Positions 43,634-54,432 of a stretch of DNA of 64,000 nucleotides are shown one piece after another (positions within the stretch are counted from its first letter, which is position 1; each line of letters opens with the position of its first letter). The translations under genes were made by a program, and so were the position numbers. The notes beneath the pieces were generated by a model. The model made no database searches. It saw only the letters and a program-made list of their open reading frames with translations, and was not told the origin of the DNA. The DNA is from Phragmitibacter sp965284365 (GTDB lineage: Bacteria; Verrucomicrobiota; Verrucomicrobiia; Verrucomicrobiales; Verrucomicrobiaceae), in NCBI GenBank assembly GCA_965284365.1, contig OZ260079.1, forward strand, positions 1,302,001-1,366,000, written 5' to 3'.

Positions 43634-44956
43634 TCACTCCACCCGGCACGGCATCATCGCCGCATCCGTCATGCCGTGCAGCAACTTCTTATCAATCGGC
43701 GCCAGGGTTGCTAACGCCCCGCTCACCTTCGCCTCATCCCCCTGCACGAAATAATAAGGACACAACCGCACCCGTCCCTGCATCGGCACCACCGCCTGCC
43801 TCTCCTCATTCCAGACCGGATGCGCCACCACACGCGCTTTCGCGAAACGCTGTAGCAGATGCGGATTGTTAGGAAATACCTGCAACGCACGATCAATCTC
43901 TCTCGCCCACTCCTCTTGCGGCAAATCGTGCCCCACATAGACACCTCGGGAACCCCAAGCCTGATCTGAGAAGCCGCTCACCTTTAGTACCAATTCACGC
44001 TCCTTGTTCCCGAAGCGCTTCATCGTCTCCCAGGACTGTATGCCCAATCGTGGCCACTCCGCATGAATCGGCAGCGGCGTCGGATCCATGACCCATCCAT
44101 ACGGAATGCATTCGCTTAGCAGCGCATGCTGCTCCGCATTCAACGCATCGCGCCAATAGCCCTGCAGTGATGGCGACCAGAACAGTGCCAGCCAGATCTT
44201 CTCTTCCATGAAAGCCTTTAGCGGCGCAGTAAAATTGAGCTCCCCCCGTTCCGCCATGCTCACCAGTTCCGGGCTATGTTCCACCTGATCGAGATCCCAA
44301 AGTTCAAAGAACCGGTACAAATCACAGCCTGACAACTCATAGGGCTCAACTTCCCAGGGATTCAGCACACGGCGTCCGCCGCCTTCCAGATCATTGAGCT
44401 TGCCGGCCAACCATTCCATCTCCGGCTGATAATCCCCGGATTCGCGGGAAATCAGAAAATCATGCCCCGGATAAGTCTTTGAAAATCCGTCCACCATGCC
44501 ATCGGCGCCACCCACAATGGATTCGCCAAACCCTGCATACATCTCTCCCAGCCATCCCGTCAGCCCAATGCCTCCCGGCAGGGAATCCAGTTCCGCAATC
44601 GACACCCCTGTCTCCGTGAGAATCAGATCCGGACGGATGACCTTGGCCAGATCATTCCGCCAGCGGGCCACTCGCCCCAGATTCACAATCTCCTCCGGCT
44701 TGCCCTGATCCAACAGGCGCGTCACCCAGGCGTAGCGCTCCGCTTCCAGGCCTTCAAAGTAGAGTGCATTGCACGCTCGCTGAAACGTCAGAATGGCAGG
44801 CCCCAGTCGCTCGATCTTTTCCATCAGCTCGACACTGATCGGAAAAGCGCTGGGAGTGCTGACCCAGGTCTTGCCTCGGAAGAGGCCGCTCTCCGGCATG
44901 GCTTCGCGCAACTGGTTGATTCTGGCAGGCGCGTGTGCGATTTCCGGGAGTGGCAT
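43634..44956 (-). CDS. Conserved hypothetical protein, possibly ATP-grasp-like
   Basis: 440 residues from the ATG at 44956. I do not recognise a named family. Visible elements are IRPDLILTETGVSIAELDSLPGGIG, with an acidic LDS and a Gly-rich turn, and later ELVLKVSGFSDQAWGSRGVYVG, with a Lys followed by a Gly-rich loop. Both are reminiscent of the nucleotide-binding lobes of circularly permuted ATP-grasp ligases such as glutathionylspermidine-synthase-like proteins, but the match is by eye only. No signal peptide, rich in Trp and Leu. Divergent from the lipoprotein gene. Confidence 0.7.
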   Translation of the reverse strand: MPLPEIAHAPARINQLREAMPESGLFRGKTWVSTPSAFPISVELMEKIERLGPAILTFQRACNALYFEGLEAERYAWVTRLLDQGKPEEIVNLGRVARWRNDLAKVIRPDLILTETGVSIAELDSLPGGIGLTGWLGEMYAGFGESIVGGADGMVDGFSKTYPGHDFLISRESGDYQPEMEWLAGKLNDLEGGGRRVLNPWEVEPYELSGCDLYRFFELWDLDQVEHSPELVSMAERGELNFTAPLKAFMEEKIWLALFWSPSLQGYWRDALNAEQHALLSECIPYGWVMDPTPLPIHAEWPRLGIQSWETMKRFGNKERELVLKVSGFSDQAWGSRGVYVGHDLPQEEWAREIDRALQVFPNNPHLLQRFAKARVVAHPVWNEERQAVVPMQGRVRLCPYYFVQGDEAKVSGALATLAPIDKKLLHGMTDAAMMPCRVE

Positions 44957-45097
44957 GATGGGGAGATGAAGCAAAGGGAGCGGCCCAAAACAATCGGAGA
45001 TTGCGGCGAACGCTTGAAATAGCCTACGCTTCCCGCATGGAATCCGTCTGCGAAACGTTCTTTTCCTGAATCCACAAAACGTCTTAACTTCGTCGCC

Positions 45098-46120
45098 ATG
45101 CTTTTCCGCCGATTTTCTGCCTTCGCTGCCCTACTGGCTGCGCTTCTTCTCAGCAGTTGCCTGGATTATGAGGAGGAGCTGACGATCCATCAGGACCTCT
45201 CTGGTGAGATTCAGGCCAAAATTAGTCTGCCGGACACCCTGGTCACGAAGTATGCCGCAGTCGGTCAGGAGTTCAGTCTGGATAACATCAACAAGCGCCT
45301 GAAGCCACTCAGCGGCATCTCTCTGCTCGCGTATGAGAATACCGGGGGACGCAAACCGGTCGTAACCATCAAGCTCGGGTTCAGTTCCATCTCCGCCTTG
45401 AATCAGGCCATCGCCGCCAATCCTCCTGCTGGCGTCCTGGCGGGTATTTTCACCGTCAAACCGGAAAGCGGCCGCACCACCATCGAGCGGAAACTGGGCG
45501 AAGGAGGCAGTCTCGCTGGCCTGCCCGAATTCAATTACGCGAATTACAAAATCCACTTCGACGGAACCATCGCCGCCACGAACTCAGGTTTCTACAACAA
45601 TCACGGCCAGGACGTGCGCTACCGATACAAGTTGACCGAGCTCATCATTCAGAAACCCGTCTTGAGCACCTCCCTGTCCGGAAATATCCCCTGGCTTTGG
45701 ATCTCCATCGGCGCCTTGGTCGTCATCCTCGCTTCTTGGTTCGGCTGGAAAGCGTTGAACAGAAAACCAGCGCGAAAATACGCCAACAGCCCTTCCACAC
45801 CGCCTGTGCATCGCGGCCACGCTGCCAAAGCGGTGCCTGTAACCGTTGCTGACCCGGAGCCAGAACCAGAACCAGCCCCAAAGGCAAATCCAAAGCAGGC
45901 CCCAGGTCCCGCTTCCAGGCCGCAGGCTAAGCCCGGCCAACGTCCCGGCGCCACTTCGCCGCCTGCTGCCAAACCCGCCTCATCGGCTCCTCCTGCGGCG
46001 AACAACCCACCTCAGTCACCCTCTCAACCCGGATCCTTCCCGGTTCCCCAGCGTCCCACCCCTTCGACTCCACCACGTCCCGGCCCCAAGCCGCCGCAAC
46101 GGAAGCCTCCGGGCGCCTGA
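45098..46120 (+). CDS. Membrane-anchored lipoprotein with LppM-like domain and Pro-rich tail
   Basis: Lipobox LAALLLSSCLDYEEE (Cys near residue 21). Residues 22-195 form a beta-rich extracytoplasmic domain that begins EELTIHQDLSGEIQAKISLPD, the style of LppM-type lipoproteins. A TM helix follows at about 200-222 (WLWISIGALVVILASWFGW), then a basic stop-transfer stretch and a tail of about 120 residues dominated by Pro, Ala, Lys and Ser, including EPEPEPAP. The tail is presumably cytoplasmic, so the protein would be anchored by both lipid and helix. Function unknown. Convergent with recJ. Confidence 0.75.
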   Translation: MLFRRFSAFAALLAALLLSSCLDYEEELTIHQDLSGEIQAKISLPDTLVTKYAAVGQEFSLDNINKRLKPLSGISLLAYENTGGRKPVVTIKLGFSSISALNQAIAANPPAGVLAGIFTVKPESGRTTIERKLGEGGSLAGLPEFNYANYKIHFDGTIAATNSGFYNNHGQDVRYRYKLTELIIQKPVLSTSLSGNIPWLWISIGALVVILASWFGWKALNRKPARKYANSPSTPPVHRGHAAKAVPVTVADPEPEPEPAPKANPKQAPGPASRPQAKPGQRPGATSPPAAKPASSAPPAANNPPQSPSQPGSFPVPQRPTPSTPPRPGPKPPQRKPPGA

Positions 46121-46137
46121 TCTGCGAACGCTGGCTC

Positions 46138-47883
46138 TTAAGCCGCCACGTGGGCCCGCGCCTGCGTGATCATGAGCTGCCAGGACTCCCGGCCGCGCCA
46201 GGTTTGCCGCTGCAACTTCAACGCCACGTCCCACGGAGGTGGAGGAGCGTCGCGGACCGGTGCATTAAACCAGATCGCTTGGCGTGATGCAGTGCCTTGC
46301 GAAAGAAAAAGGCTCCAGTGTTTGTCCTTGATCACATTCCCTGGCAAACGCGGCCTCACATTCCGGCAAAGGAACACAGGTTCCGGATTGCTCATCCCGA
46401 AGGGCTCCATCTTCGCGTAGGCTTCAAAAAACTTATCATCCAAGCCGGACAAAGTGACTTCCGCCGCCAAATCAAGGCACGGCGTAAGCTCTTCCCCTTT
46501 AATCTGCGCTGCCACCGCCAGGCACATTGCTTGCCGGAAGTCCACCAAACGTTCCTCCCGAAGGCTGACTCCCACGGCCATGGCATGGCCACCACCTTTT
46601 TCCAACAAGTGACGGCAGTCATTAAGGGCTGCGACCAGGGAAATTCCCGCTACACTGCGGCCGCTTCCCTTGCCCATGCCATCTTCTCCAAATGCCAACA
46701 GCAGCGCCGGCCGGTAACAATCCCGCATCAGCCGCGAGGCCACGATCCCTACCACTCCAGGATGCCAGGTGCGCGACCCCAGAATGATGCACTCCCCCTC
46801 AGCCAGAGTCGGGTCCGCCTCGATCATCAGTTGCGCTTCTTTCTGCACCGCCAGTTCCACGGCCTGACGCTCGCGATTGTGCGCGTCCAGCAGATCCGAA
46901 CATTCCCGTGCGGAACCCAGATCGGGACTTTGCAGCAGTTCCAGCGCTGTCTGTGCCGTGTCCAGCCGGCCTGCCGCATTCAGTCTCGGTCCCAGACGGT
47001 AGCCAATGTGCTGCGTCTGCACGGACCCATCCAGCCGAGCCACTTCCTTGAGCGCCTGCAAGCCAGGCCGCTTGGTAGCCCCGAGCTTCTCCAGCCCGCG
47101 CTTTACGAGCACACGGTTCTCATCACACAAGGGCACAAGATCCGCGACAGTTCCCAGCGCCACCAAATCGAGAAAGTCCTTTAGGTCCAGACCTTCGGCC
47201 CGGCGAGTCTTCATAAGCGCATGCGCCACCTTGAACACCAAACCCACTGTGCAGAAATAGGTCATCTCCCCGGTGACCTTGGGATTCACCAAGGCCACAC
47301 AATCCGGACGCACGGGTCCCGGTTCGTGGTGATCCACGATGACACAATCCACCCCTTGCGAGCGAAGCCAGGCCACTTCGGCCACGGAGCCTGTGCCGCA
47401 GTCCAGGGCGACCAGCAGTTGCGGTTTGCCCATCTCTTCGAAACACCGCGCCAGCCCATCCAGACTGAGGCCATACCCTTCCTCCATCCGTAGCGGGAGA
47501 AAGCAGGTCGGCTTCAGTCCGTACGCAGTCAGGACTTCACACATCAGCGTGAGCGACGTCACCCCATCCACATCATAGTCCCCGTATAAGATCACCTTTT
47601 CTCCCGCATCGACCGCCGCCAAAAGGCGTTTCACGGCGCGATCCATTTCCGGCAGAAGAAACGGATCACTCAGGCTGGCGAGGCGCGGATTCATAAACGC
47701 CTCCAGCGCCTCTTCACCCCGCAAACCTCTCAGTGCGAGCAGGTGCCGCACCGTCTCCGGGATGTCGGCTCCATGGATAGCCTGCGGAACGGCCTCCAAC
47801 GCGCCCACCGCCGGCTCCTGCAGCGTCCAGCGGGCGGCGGAAGAGGGGTGACGCACTATTTGCTCGGCGGGAAGGTTTGCCAT
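46138..47883 (-). CDS. recJ: Single-stranded-DNA exonuclease RecJ
   Basis: 5'-3' ssDNA exonuclease of the DHH phosphoesterase family, acting in recombination and mismatch repair. Catalytic motifs: VILYGDYDVDGVTSLTL (residues about 96-112), LDCGTGS and VIVDHHEPG. The DHHA1 part contains GSGRSVAGISLVAALNDC and GGHAMAVGVSL, and the OB-like C-terminus ends in the WRGRESWQLMI segment. 581 residues, full length. Nearly abuts the convergent lipoprotein gene (17 nt). Confidence 0.95.
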   Translation of the reverse strand: MANLPAEQIVRHPSSAARWTLQEPAVGALEAVPQAIHGADIPETVRHLLALRGLRGEEALEAFMNPRLASLSDPFLLPEMDRAVKRLLAAVDAGEKVILYGDYDVDGVTSLTLMCEVLTAYGLKPTCFLPLRMEEGYGLSLDGLARCFEEMGKPQLLVALDCGTGSVAEVAWLRSQGVDCVIVDHHEPGPVRPDCVALVNPKVTGEMTYFCTVGLVFKVAHALMKTRRAEGLDLKDFLDLVALGTVADLVPLCDENRVLVKRGLEKLGATKRPGLQALKEVARLDGSVQTQHIGYRLGPRLNAAGRLDTAQTALELLQSPDLGSARECSDLLDAHNRERQAVELAVQKEAQLMIEADPTLAEGECIILGSRTWHPGVVGIVASRLMRDCYRPALLLAFGEDGMGKGSGRSVAGISLVAALNDCRHLLEKGGGHAMAVGVSLREERLVDFRQAMCLAVAAQIKGEELTPCLDLAAEVTLSGLDDKFFEAYAKMEPFGMSNPEPVFLCRNVRPRLPGNVIKDKHWSLFLSQGTASRQAIWFNAPVRDAPPPPWDVALKLQRQTWRGRESWQLMITQARAHVAA

Positions 47884-48504
47884 TCACATCATGGTGGGAC
47901 GGAGAAATTCATCTGTCCAGTTCCCTCTTAGTTTCTCAGGGTGAGGATGAGACGGATTCAGCTTGCATTGCCGCAGCCCTCAGCCCATGCAGATAATCGA
48001 GTATGGCCACACCCCAGGAGTCCACCAGTTCCCGCCTTTTCATCACCGCCATGGGCTTATTCTTCGTGGTCATCGGACTGGCCTTCACCTGGCTGCTCTG
48101 GTCCAGCTATCAGCGCGCCGAAGAGACACGCCATTGGCAGCCGACTCTCGCGACCATTACCCAGTCCCTCCTGCTCTCGGAACGGGCCACGCCGAACTCG
48201 CCAGTGAAGCACAAGCCATCCGTGCACTACCGTTACGACTTCGCCGGTCAGTCGCACACGGGCGAGCGCATCACCCGCGCTGATGGCTGGCTCTCCGACC
48301 GCGCCAATGCTGAGGCCAAAAGCGAGAAGTATCCTTTGGGCCAGAGCGTGACGTGTTACGTCAATCCCTCTGAGCCCAAGACCGCAGTGCTGGAGCACAC
48401 CAACCGTGGCGGTCTCTACAGCATTTGGTTCCCACTACTATTTGTCGTGGGAGGATTCGGCATGATTTGGTCTCACTGGCGCAAGACCAAATCCGCCAGA
48501 GGGA

Positions 48505-50361
<1,857 letters not shown>

Positions 50362-50473
50362 ACGTAACATCCCCGCCGAAATTTGACGGTTCGAAGGTTG
50401 CCACAGAAAGGGAAAATGGCAAGAAGTGTTTGTCTTGTGGCCCGCCGCACACCTGTGCAAGGGTGGCCTCGGC

Positions 50474-50935
50474 ATGATCCACGTGGTGTTATTTGAACCC
50501 GAAATCCCGCACAATACCGGTGCGGTCGGCAGGCTCTGTCTCGGCGCTGGCGCACGACTGCATTTGATCAAACCCCTCGGCTTCACCCTTGATGACAAAC
50601 AACTAAAACGCGCCGGACTCGACTACTGGCCCGAAGTCGATGTGCGCGTCTGGGATTCCTTCGCGGACCTCGAGGCCGAAATCGCCCAAAGCGGCGCGCC
50701 GATGTTCCTGCTCACGACGAAGACCACCCAAGCCCATTGGGACGCCACTTTTCCAGAAGAGTGTTACCTCATCTTCGGCCCAGAAAGCCGAGGCCTACCT
50801 GAGCCCATGCTTCAGGCCAGAAAAGAAACCTGCTTCCGCATTCCCATGCAAGGCACCCGCAGCCTGAACCTGGCTACCGCCGTAGGCATCGTGCTCTACG
50901 AAGCCCTCCGACAAAACCAGGCAGCTCTTAAGTGA
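50474..50935 (+). CDS. trmL: tRNA (cytidine/uridine-34-2'-O)-methyltransferase TrmL
   Basis: SPOUT-class tRNA 2'-O-methyltransferase for the wobble base of tRNA-Leu. The ATG at 50474 gives the canonical N-terminus (MIHVVLFEPEIPHNTGAVGRL). The SAM-binding knot motifs are LIFGPESRGLPE (near residue 97) and RSLNLATAVGIVLYEALRQ (near residue 130). 153 residues, normal for TrmL. Divergent from the helicase gene with a 112-bp gap. Confidence 0.93.
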   Translation: MIHVVLFEPEIPHNTGAVGRLCLGAGARLHLIKPLGFTLDDKQLKRAGLDYWPEVDVRVWDSFADLEAEIAQSGAPMFLLTTKTTQAHWDATFPEECYLIFGPESRGLPEPMLQARKETCFRIPMQGTRSLNLATAVGIVLYEALRQNQAALK

Positions 50936-50976
50936 CGCGCCAGATTGTGCTTTGACGGCACTCGCGTTGGATTACG

Positions 50977-51609
50977 ATGCATCTCATGAAGTGCCCCCTT
51001 CTCACGTGCCTTTCAGCGCTGATCTTGATTGCCCTGCCCACCCAAGCCGGTGTGGTGGACAAAACGATAGCCTGTCCAGCCCCTCTCTTCGACCCACTAG
51101 ATTCCAGCGAACTCCTCCTCGAATCTGGTGCCCTCTGGCGCGTTGGCCACAATGGCACCCCACTGGACTATGTCATCCTGCCCCAGATGCTCACCTACAA
51201 ATCTGCAGCCATTGCCCGCATAGACTTGGCAGGTGGCACCCTCGCCATCCGCAATCGCTTCAGCCTGCTCGCAGAACCCATTGTGGAAGGTCCCGAGAGC
51301 TATTACTTCGGAGCCTCCGCCTCCGGCATTCTCGAATGGTGGGACGCCCCATGGAAATTCTCCGTTTTTTTCTCCGGTGGCGGCGGCGTGGGCTGGATGG
51401 ACAGCAAGGGCTACGAAGTCGAAGGGGCCCAGGGCCAGGACTTCAATCTGAACTGGTTCCTCTACAGCGGCGCACGCTATCGCATCACGGAACAGGCGAC
51501 CCTTGGCCTGGGCGTGATGTATCAGCACATCTCGAACGGCGGCATGGACAACGTGAACCCCGGCATCGATGCCCTTGGCCCCATGCTCAGCTTCGGCTGG
51601 AGCTTTTGA
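50977..51609 (+). CDS. PagL-like lipid A 3-O-deacylase / acyloxyacyl hydrolase
   Basis: 210 residues. A signal peptide (LLTCLSALILIALPTQA) is followed by an outer-membrane beta-barrel pattern with alternating hydrophobic residues and a C-terminal aromatic (SFGWSF). The active-site segment YQHISNGGM has the H-x-S-N arrangement of PagL, and NPGID downstream places an Asp where PagL has its catalytic Glu as I recall it. Such enzymes remove the 3-O acyl chain from lipid A, which would imply an LPS-bearing outer membrane. Starts at ATG 50977 or 50986. Confidence 0.75.
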   Translation: MHLMKCPLLTCLSALILIALPTQAGVVDKTIACPAPLFDPLDSSELLLESGALWRVGHNGTPLDYVILPQMLTYKSAAIARIDLAGGTLAIRNRFSLLAEPIVEGPESYYFGASASGILEWWDAPWKFSVFFSGGGGVGWMDSKGYEVEGAQGQDFNLNWFLYSGARYRITEQATLGLGVMYQHISNGGMDNVNPGIDALGPMLSFGWSF

Positions 51610-51630
51610 TTCAAACCACCCTCGGCCCAC

Positions 51631-52212
51631 ATGCCCCGCATCTGTATCTACTCGGGCTCCAGCTTCGGCGCTTCGCCGGGGTATCGTCAGGCCGCCGCAG
51701 CTTTCGGTGAAGCCTGCGCGAGACGCGGCTTCGGCATTGTCTACGGTGGCGGCAGTGTCGGCCTCATGGGTTCCGTCGCCGACGCCGCCCTCGCTGCTGG
51801 TGGGGAGGTGATCGGCGTCATTCCCAGACGCATGCTGGACGAGGAGCGCGGGCACCGCGGCCTCACAGAACTCATCCCTGTGGATACCATGCATGAACGG
51901 AAACATCGCATGGCAGAGCTGGCCGATTTCTTCGTGGCCCTGCCCGGCGGCATCGGCACCCTGGAAGAGATCATGGAGGTCTTCACCTGGCTGCAACTCG
52001 GCATCCAACTTAAACCCGTCGGCCTCCTCAATGTCCGCGGTTACTACGACCTCCTCATCCAGTTCCTCGAAAAAATGCGCCAGGAGGAATTCATCACCCC
52101 CGCCCACCACGCTATGCTGTCCGTGGAAGACAATCCCCACACCCTCCTGGACCTTCTCCAATCCACCGAGCACACACACATCGTAAAACCTATCTTTCCC
52201 ACCGCTTCCTAA
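51631..52212 (+). CDS. LOG-family protein (TIGR00730; nucleotide 5'-monophosphate phosphoribohydrolase)
   Basis: 193 residues, Rossmann-like. The LOG signature PGGIGTLEEIMEVFTW lies at about 109-124, preceded by YGGGSVGLMGSVADAAL and ERKHRMAELADFFVALPGG. Members cleave the N-glycosidic bond of cytokinin or purine nucleotide monophosphates, releasing ribose 5-phosphate. No signal peptide, cytoplasmic. It follows the PagL-like gene by 21 nt, so the two are probably cotranscribed, though no functional link is evident. Confidence 0.9.
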   Translation: MPRICIYSGSSFGASPGYRQAAAAFGEACARRGFGIVYGGGSVGLMGSVADAALAAGGEVIGVIPRRMLDEERGHRGLTELIPVDTMHERKHRMAELADFFVALPGGIGTLEEIMEVFTWLQLGIQLKPVGLLNVRGYYDLLIQFLEKMRQEEFITPAHHAMLSVEDNPHTLLDLLQSTEHTHIVKPIFPTAS

Positions 52213-52224
52213 ACCCTTCTTCCT

Positions 52225-52253
52225 CTTCGCGCCTTCGCGTTTTCGCGGTAAAT
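52225..52253 (+). repeat. Triplicated CTTCGCG-type 8-mer, copy 2
   Basis: 8-mers CTTCGCGC, CTTCGCGT, TTTCGCGG followed by TAAAT, 12 nt after the LOG gene stop and upstream of the sialate esterase. Confidence 0.75.
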
Positions 52254-52361
52254 CCCAAATCCAGAACAACCCCACGCGAATATCCCGGCAAAACCCAAGT
52301 CTTGCACACGTAACGCTGCTCCGCTTCAATCGTTTCCTTTAATCGATCGACCCGTATTCCT

Positions 52362-54104
52362 ATGAAACGCACCTTGCTCCTCCTGGCGGCCCTGATAGGG
52401 ACCGCCCAAGCCGACGTCCGGCTTCCCGCCATCATCGCCGATCACGCCGTCTTGCAACGGGGCAAGCCCGTGCCCATCTGGGGTTGGGCTGAGGCAGGTG
52501 AGGAAGTTACCGTGCAGTTCGCCGGACAAACCAAAAAAGCCAAGGCTGACAAAGACGGCGCCTGGAAAGTCTCGCTCGATTCCCTGAAGACCAGTGCCGA
52601 ACCCGCTGAGCTTACCGTGAAGGGCAAGAATACCCTCACGGTAAAAGACCTCCTTGTGGGAGAAGTCTGGCTCTGCTCCGGCCAGTCGAATATGCAATGG
52701 TCAGTGAGTGCGTCATTGAATCCCCAACAAGAGATCGCGGCGGCGAATTACCCCAACATCCGCCTCTTTAAACTTGCCAACCGTGTCTCCGACACCCCGC
52801 TCAAGGACTTGGCCCCTGGCTCTTTCACCACGTGGGCTGCTTGCGACCCTCAGACCGTCCCGAACTTCAGCGCCGTCGGCTATTTCTTCGGTCGCGAACT
52901 CTTCAAGTCGCTCAACGTCCCCATTGGCCTCATCAACTCTTCCTGGGGCGGCACTCGCAGCGAAGCCTGGACAAGCAAGCCAGCCATCGAATCCGTCCCC
53001 ACCGGCAAGGCCATCGTGGACGGATGGGCCACGCTCCTGAAAGACTACAACGTGGAACAACAAAAGGCCAACTACGAAAAAGCCGCGGCAGCGATGAAGG
53101 CCAACATCGAAAAGATCAAAGCGGAAAACGCCAAACCCGGCGCCGTCCAGAAACCTTTGCCGAACCCTCCGCGGCCGTTTGAAGATCTACGCAATTCCAA
53201 CCAGCGCCCGGCGGTGATTTACAACGCCCAGATCGCCCCACTCGGCGCTTATGCGATCAAAGGCGCCATCTGGTATCAGGGTGAAGCCAATCAGGGGCGT
53301 GCCGTGCAATACATGACCATCCTTCCCGCCATGATCAAAGACTGGCGCAAGCAGTGGAACGATGAATTCAGTTTCTACATTGCTCAACTCGCCGGCTACG
53401 GCAATGGCCGTTCCGGGCCTCAGCCGATCGGCGCACCTGACACTTGGGCCGAGCTCCAGTGGGCTCAATTGCAAATCGCCCTTAAAGTACCGAAGTGCGG
53501 TCTCGCCGTCACTAATGACATCGGCGAAGAGAAAGACATCCACCCGAAAAACAAACAGGAAGTGGGCCGCCGTCTCGCTCTGCAGGCGCTGGTGAAAGAC
53601 TACAAGAAAACGGACTTCCTGCCCAACGGCATCGATGGCGGACCGGTTTTCACCAGCGGCAAAGCGTCTGGAAACAAGTTCACGCTCTCCTTCAACAACG
53701 TGGGTGGCGGCCTCAAAACCCGCGGCGGCAGCGAGCTGAAAGGCTTCACTATCGCCGGTCCTGACAAGGTCTGGAAACCAGCCAAAGCCAAAATTGTCGG
53801 CAAACAAGTCGAAGTGTGGGCCGACGACGTGCCGAAACCTGCCGCCGTGCGTTATGCCTGGGCCGCTTGGTCCCCTGAAGCCAACCTCATCAATGCCGAA
53901 GGCCTGCCCGCCACCCTCTTCCGCACCGACGACTGGGAACTCTTCACCGCCGGCGCCGAAAATCCTTGGGCAGCCAGCAAACCCGCCGCGCCTTCTCCCG
54001 CCACTCAACCGCCTGCACCTGCCAAAAAAGAAGAAATCCGCCCCGCCATCAAACCAGACGGTAAGCCCGCCACCCCCCAGCAGCCAGCCAAAAAGGCCGC
54101 CTAG
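52362..54104 (+). CDS. Sialate O-acetylesterase (SGNH-type), secreted
   Basis: 580 residues. A signal peptide (TLLLLAALIGTAQA) is followed by a jelly-roll N-domain (LPAIIADHAVLQRGKPVPIWGWA). The SGNH hydrolase core begins at VWLCSGQSNMQWSVS (nucleophile Ser near residue 109) and contains INSSWGGTRSEAW and WYQGEANQGR. Its catalytic D-x-x-H is the DIHP segment near residue 393. It removes O-acetyl groups from sialic acids or related glycans. The C-terminal 45 residues are a low-complexity Pro/Ala/Lys tail. It ends at a strong terminator. Such esterases are abundant in glycan-degrading Verrucomicrobia. Confidence 0.9.
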   Translation: MKRTLLLLAALIGTAQADVRLPAIIADHAVLQRGKPVPIWGWAEAGEEVTVQFAGQTKKAKADKDGAWKVSLDSLKTSAEPAELTVKGKNTLTVKDLLVGEVWLCSGQSNMQWSVSASLNPQQEIAAANYPNIRLFKLANRVSDTPLKDLAPGSFTTWAACDPQTVPNFSAVGYFFGRELFKSLNVPIGLINSSWGGTRSEAWTSKPAIESVPTGKAIVDGWATLLKDYNVEQQKANYEKAAAAMKANIEKIKAENAKPGAVQKPLPNPPRPFEDLRNSNQRPAVIYNAQIAPLGAYAIKGAIWYQGEANQGRAVQYMTILPAMIKDWRKQWNDEFSFYIAQLAGYGNGRSGPQPIGAPDTWAELQWAQLQIALKVPKCGLAVTNDIGEEKDIHPKNKQEVGRRLALQALVKDYKKTDFLPNGIDGGPVFTSGKASGNKFTLSFNNVGGGLKTRGGSELKGFTIAGPDKVWKPAKAKIVGKQVEVWADDVPKPAAVRYAWAAWSPEANLINAEGLPATLFRTDDWELFTAGAENPWAASKPAAPSPATQPPAPAKKEEIRPAIKPDGKPATPQQPAKKAA

Positions 54105-54135
54105 TCGATAGCATCAAAGACAGCCCTCGTTTTGC

Positions 54136-54170
54136 AGCCAATCCCCTCCGTGGGATTGGCTTTTTATTTT
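54136..54170 (+). terminator. Rho-independent terminator after the sialate esterase
   Basis: Perfect 10-bp stem AGCCAATCCC / GGGATTGGCT with the loop CTCCGT, then TTTTATTTT. Confidence 0.9.
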
Positions 54171-54208
54171 CCGCACTCATCCCCGCCCCGCCACTTTCAC
54201 TGGCAAAC

Positions 54209-54392
54209 CTAGCGACACCAAAAGGGCTCCAGTTCGGAGTGCGTGCGGCTCGCCGCCGCTCGGTTGGAGGAGCTTGCTCCGACGGGCCGTCACGCCCGCA
54301 CAACCCACCTCTCTTTCCCGCACCTCACCATCGCTCGTCCTCCAAAGCCCAACCTCCCAAAACCTTCGCGTCTTCGCGTCTTCGCGGTAAAG
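54209..54392 (+). repeat. Composite intergenic repeat, copy 1
   Basis: Begins CTAGCGAC, contains GTGCGTGCGGCTCGCCGCCGC at 54239 (hairpin GCGGC-TC-GCCGC) and GGAGGAGCTTGCTCCGACGG at 54266 (hairpin GGAGC-TT-GCTCC), and ends with the triplicated CTTCGCG 8-mers at 54363-54392. The same order of blocks recurs at 57463-57646. It fills most of the 328-bp gap between the esterase terminator and the DUF2752 gene, where I see no gene. Confidence 0.75.
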
Positions 54393-54432
54393 TTCTCCGC
54401 TCAGCCCCGCCCAAGTCCGCGTTCCCCCACCC

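Noticed and set aside
51097..52329. 410-residue minus-strand open frame
   Set aside because: Runs across the PagL-like and LOG genes on the other strand; no family features.
52190..52435. Frame containing the peptide GFTAKTRRREEEE
   Set aside because: This is the reverse reading of the CTTCGCG octamer array, a common spurious translation.
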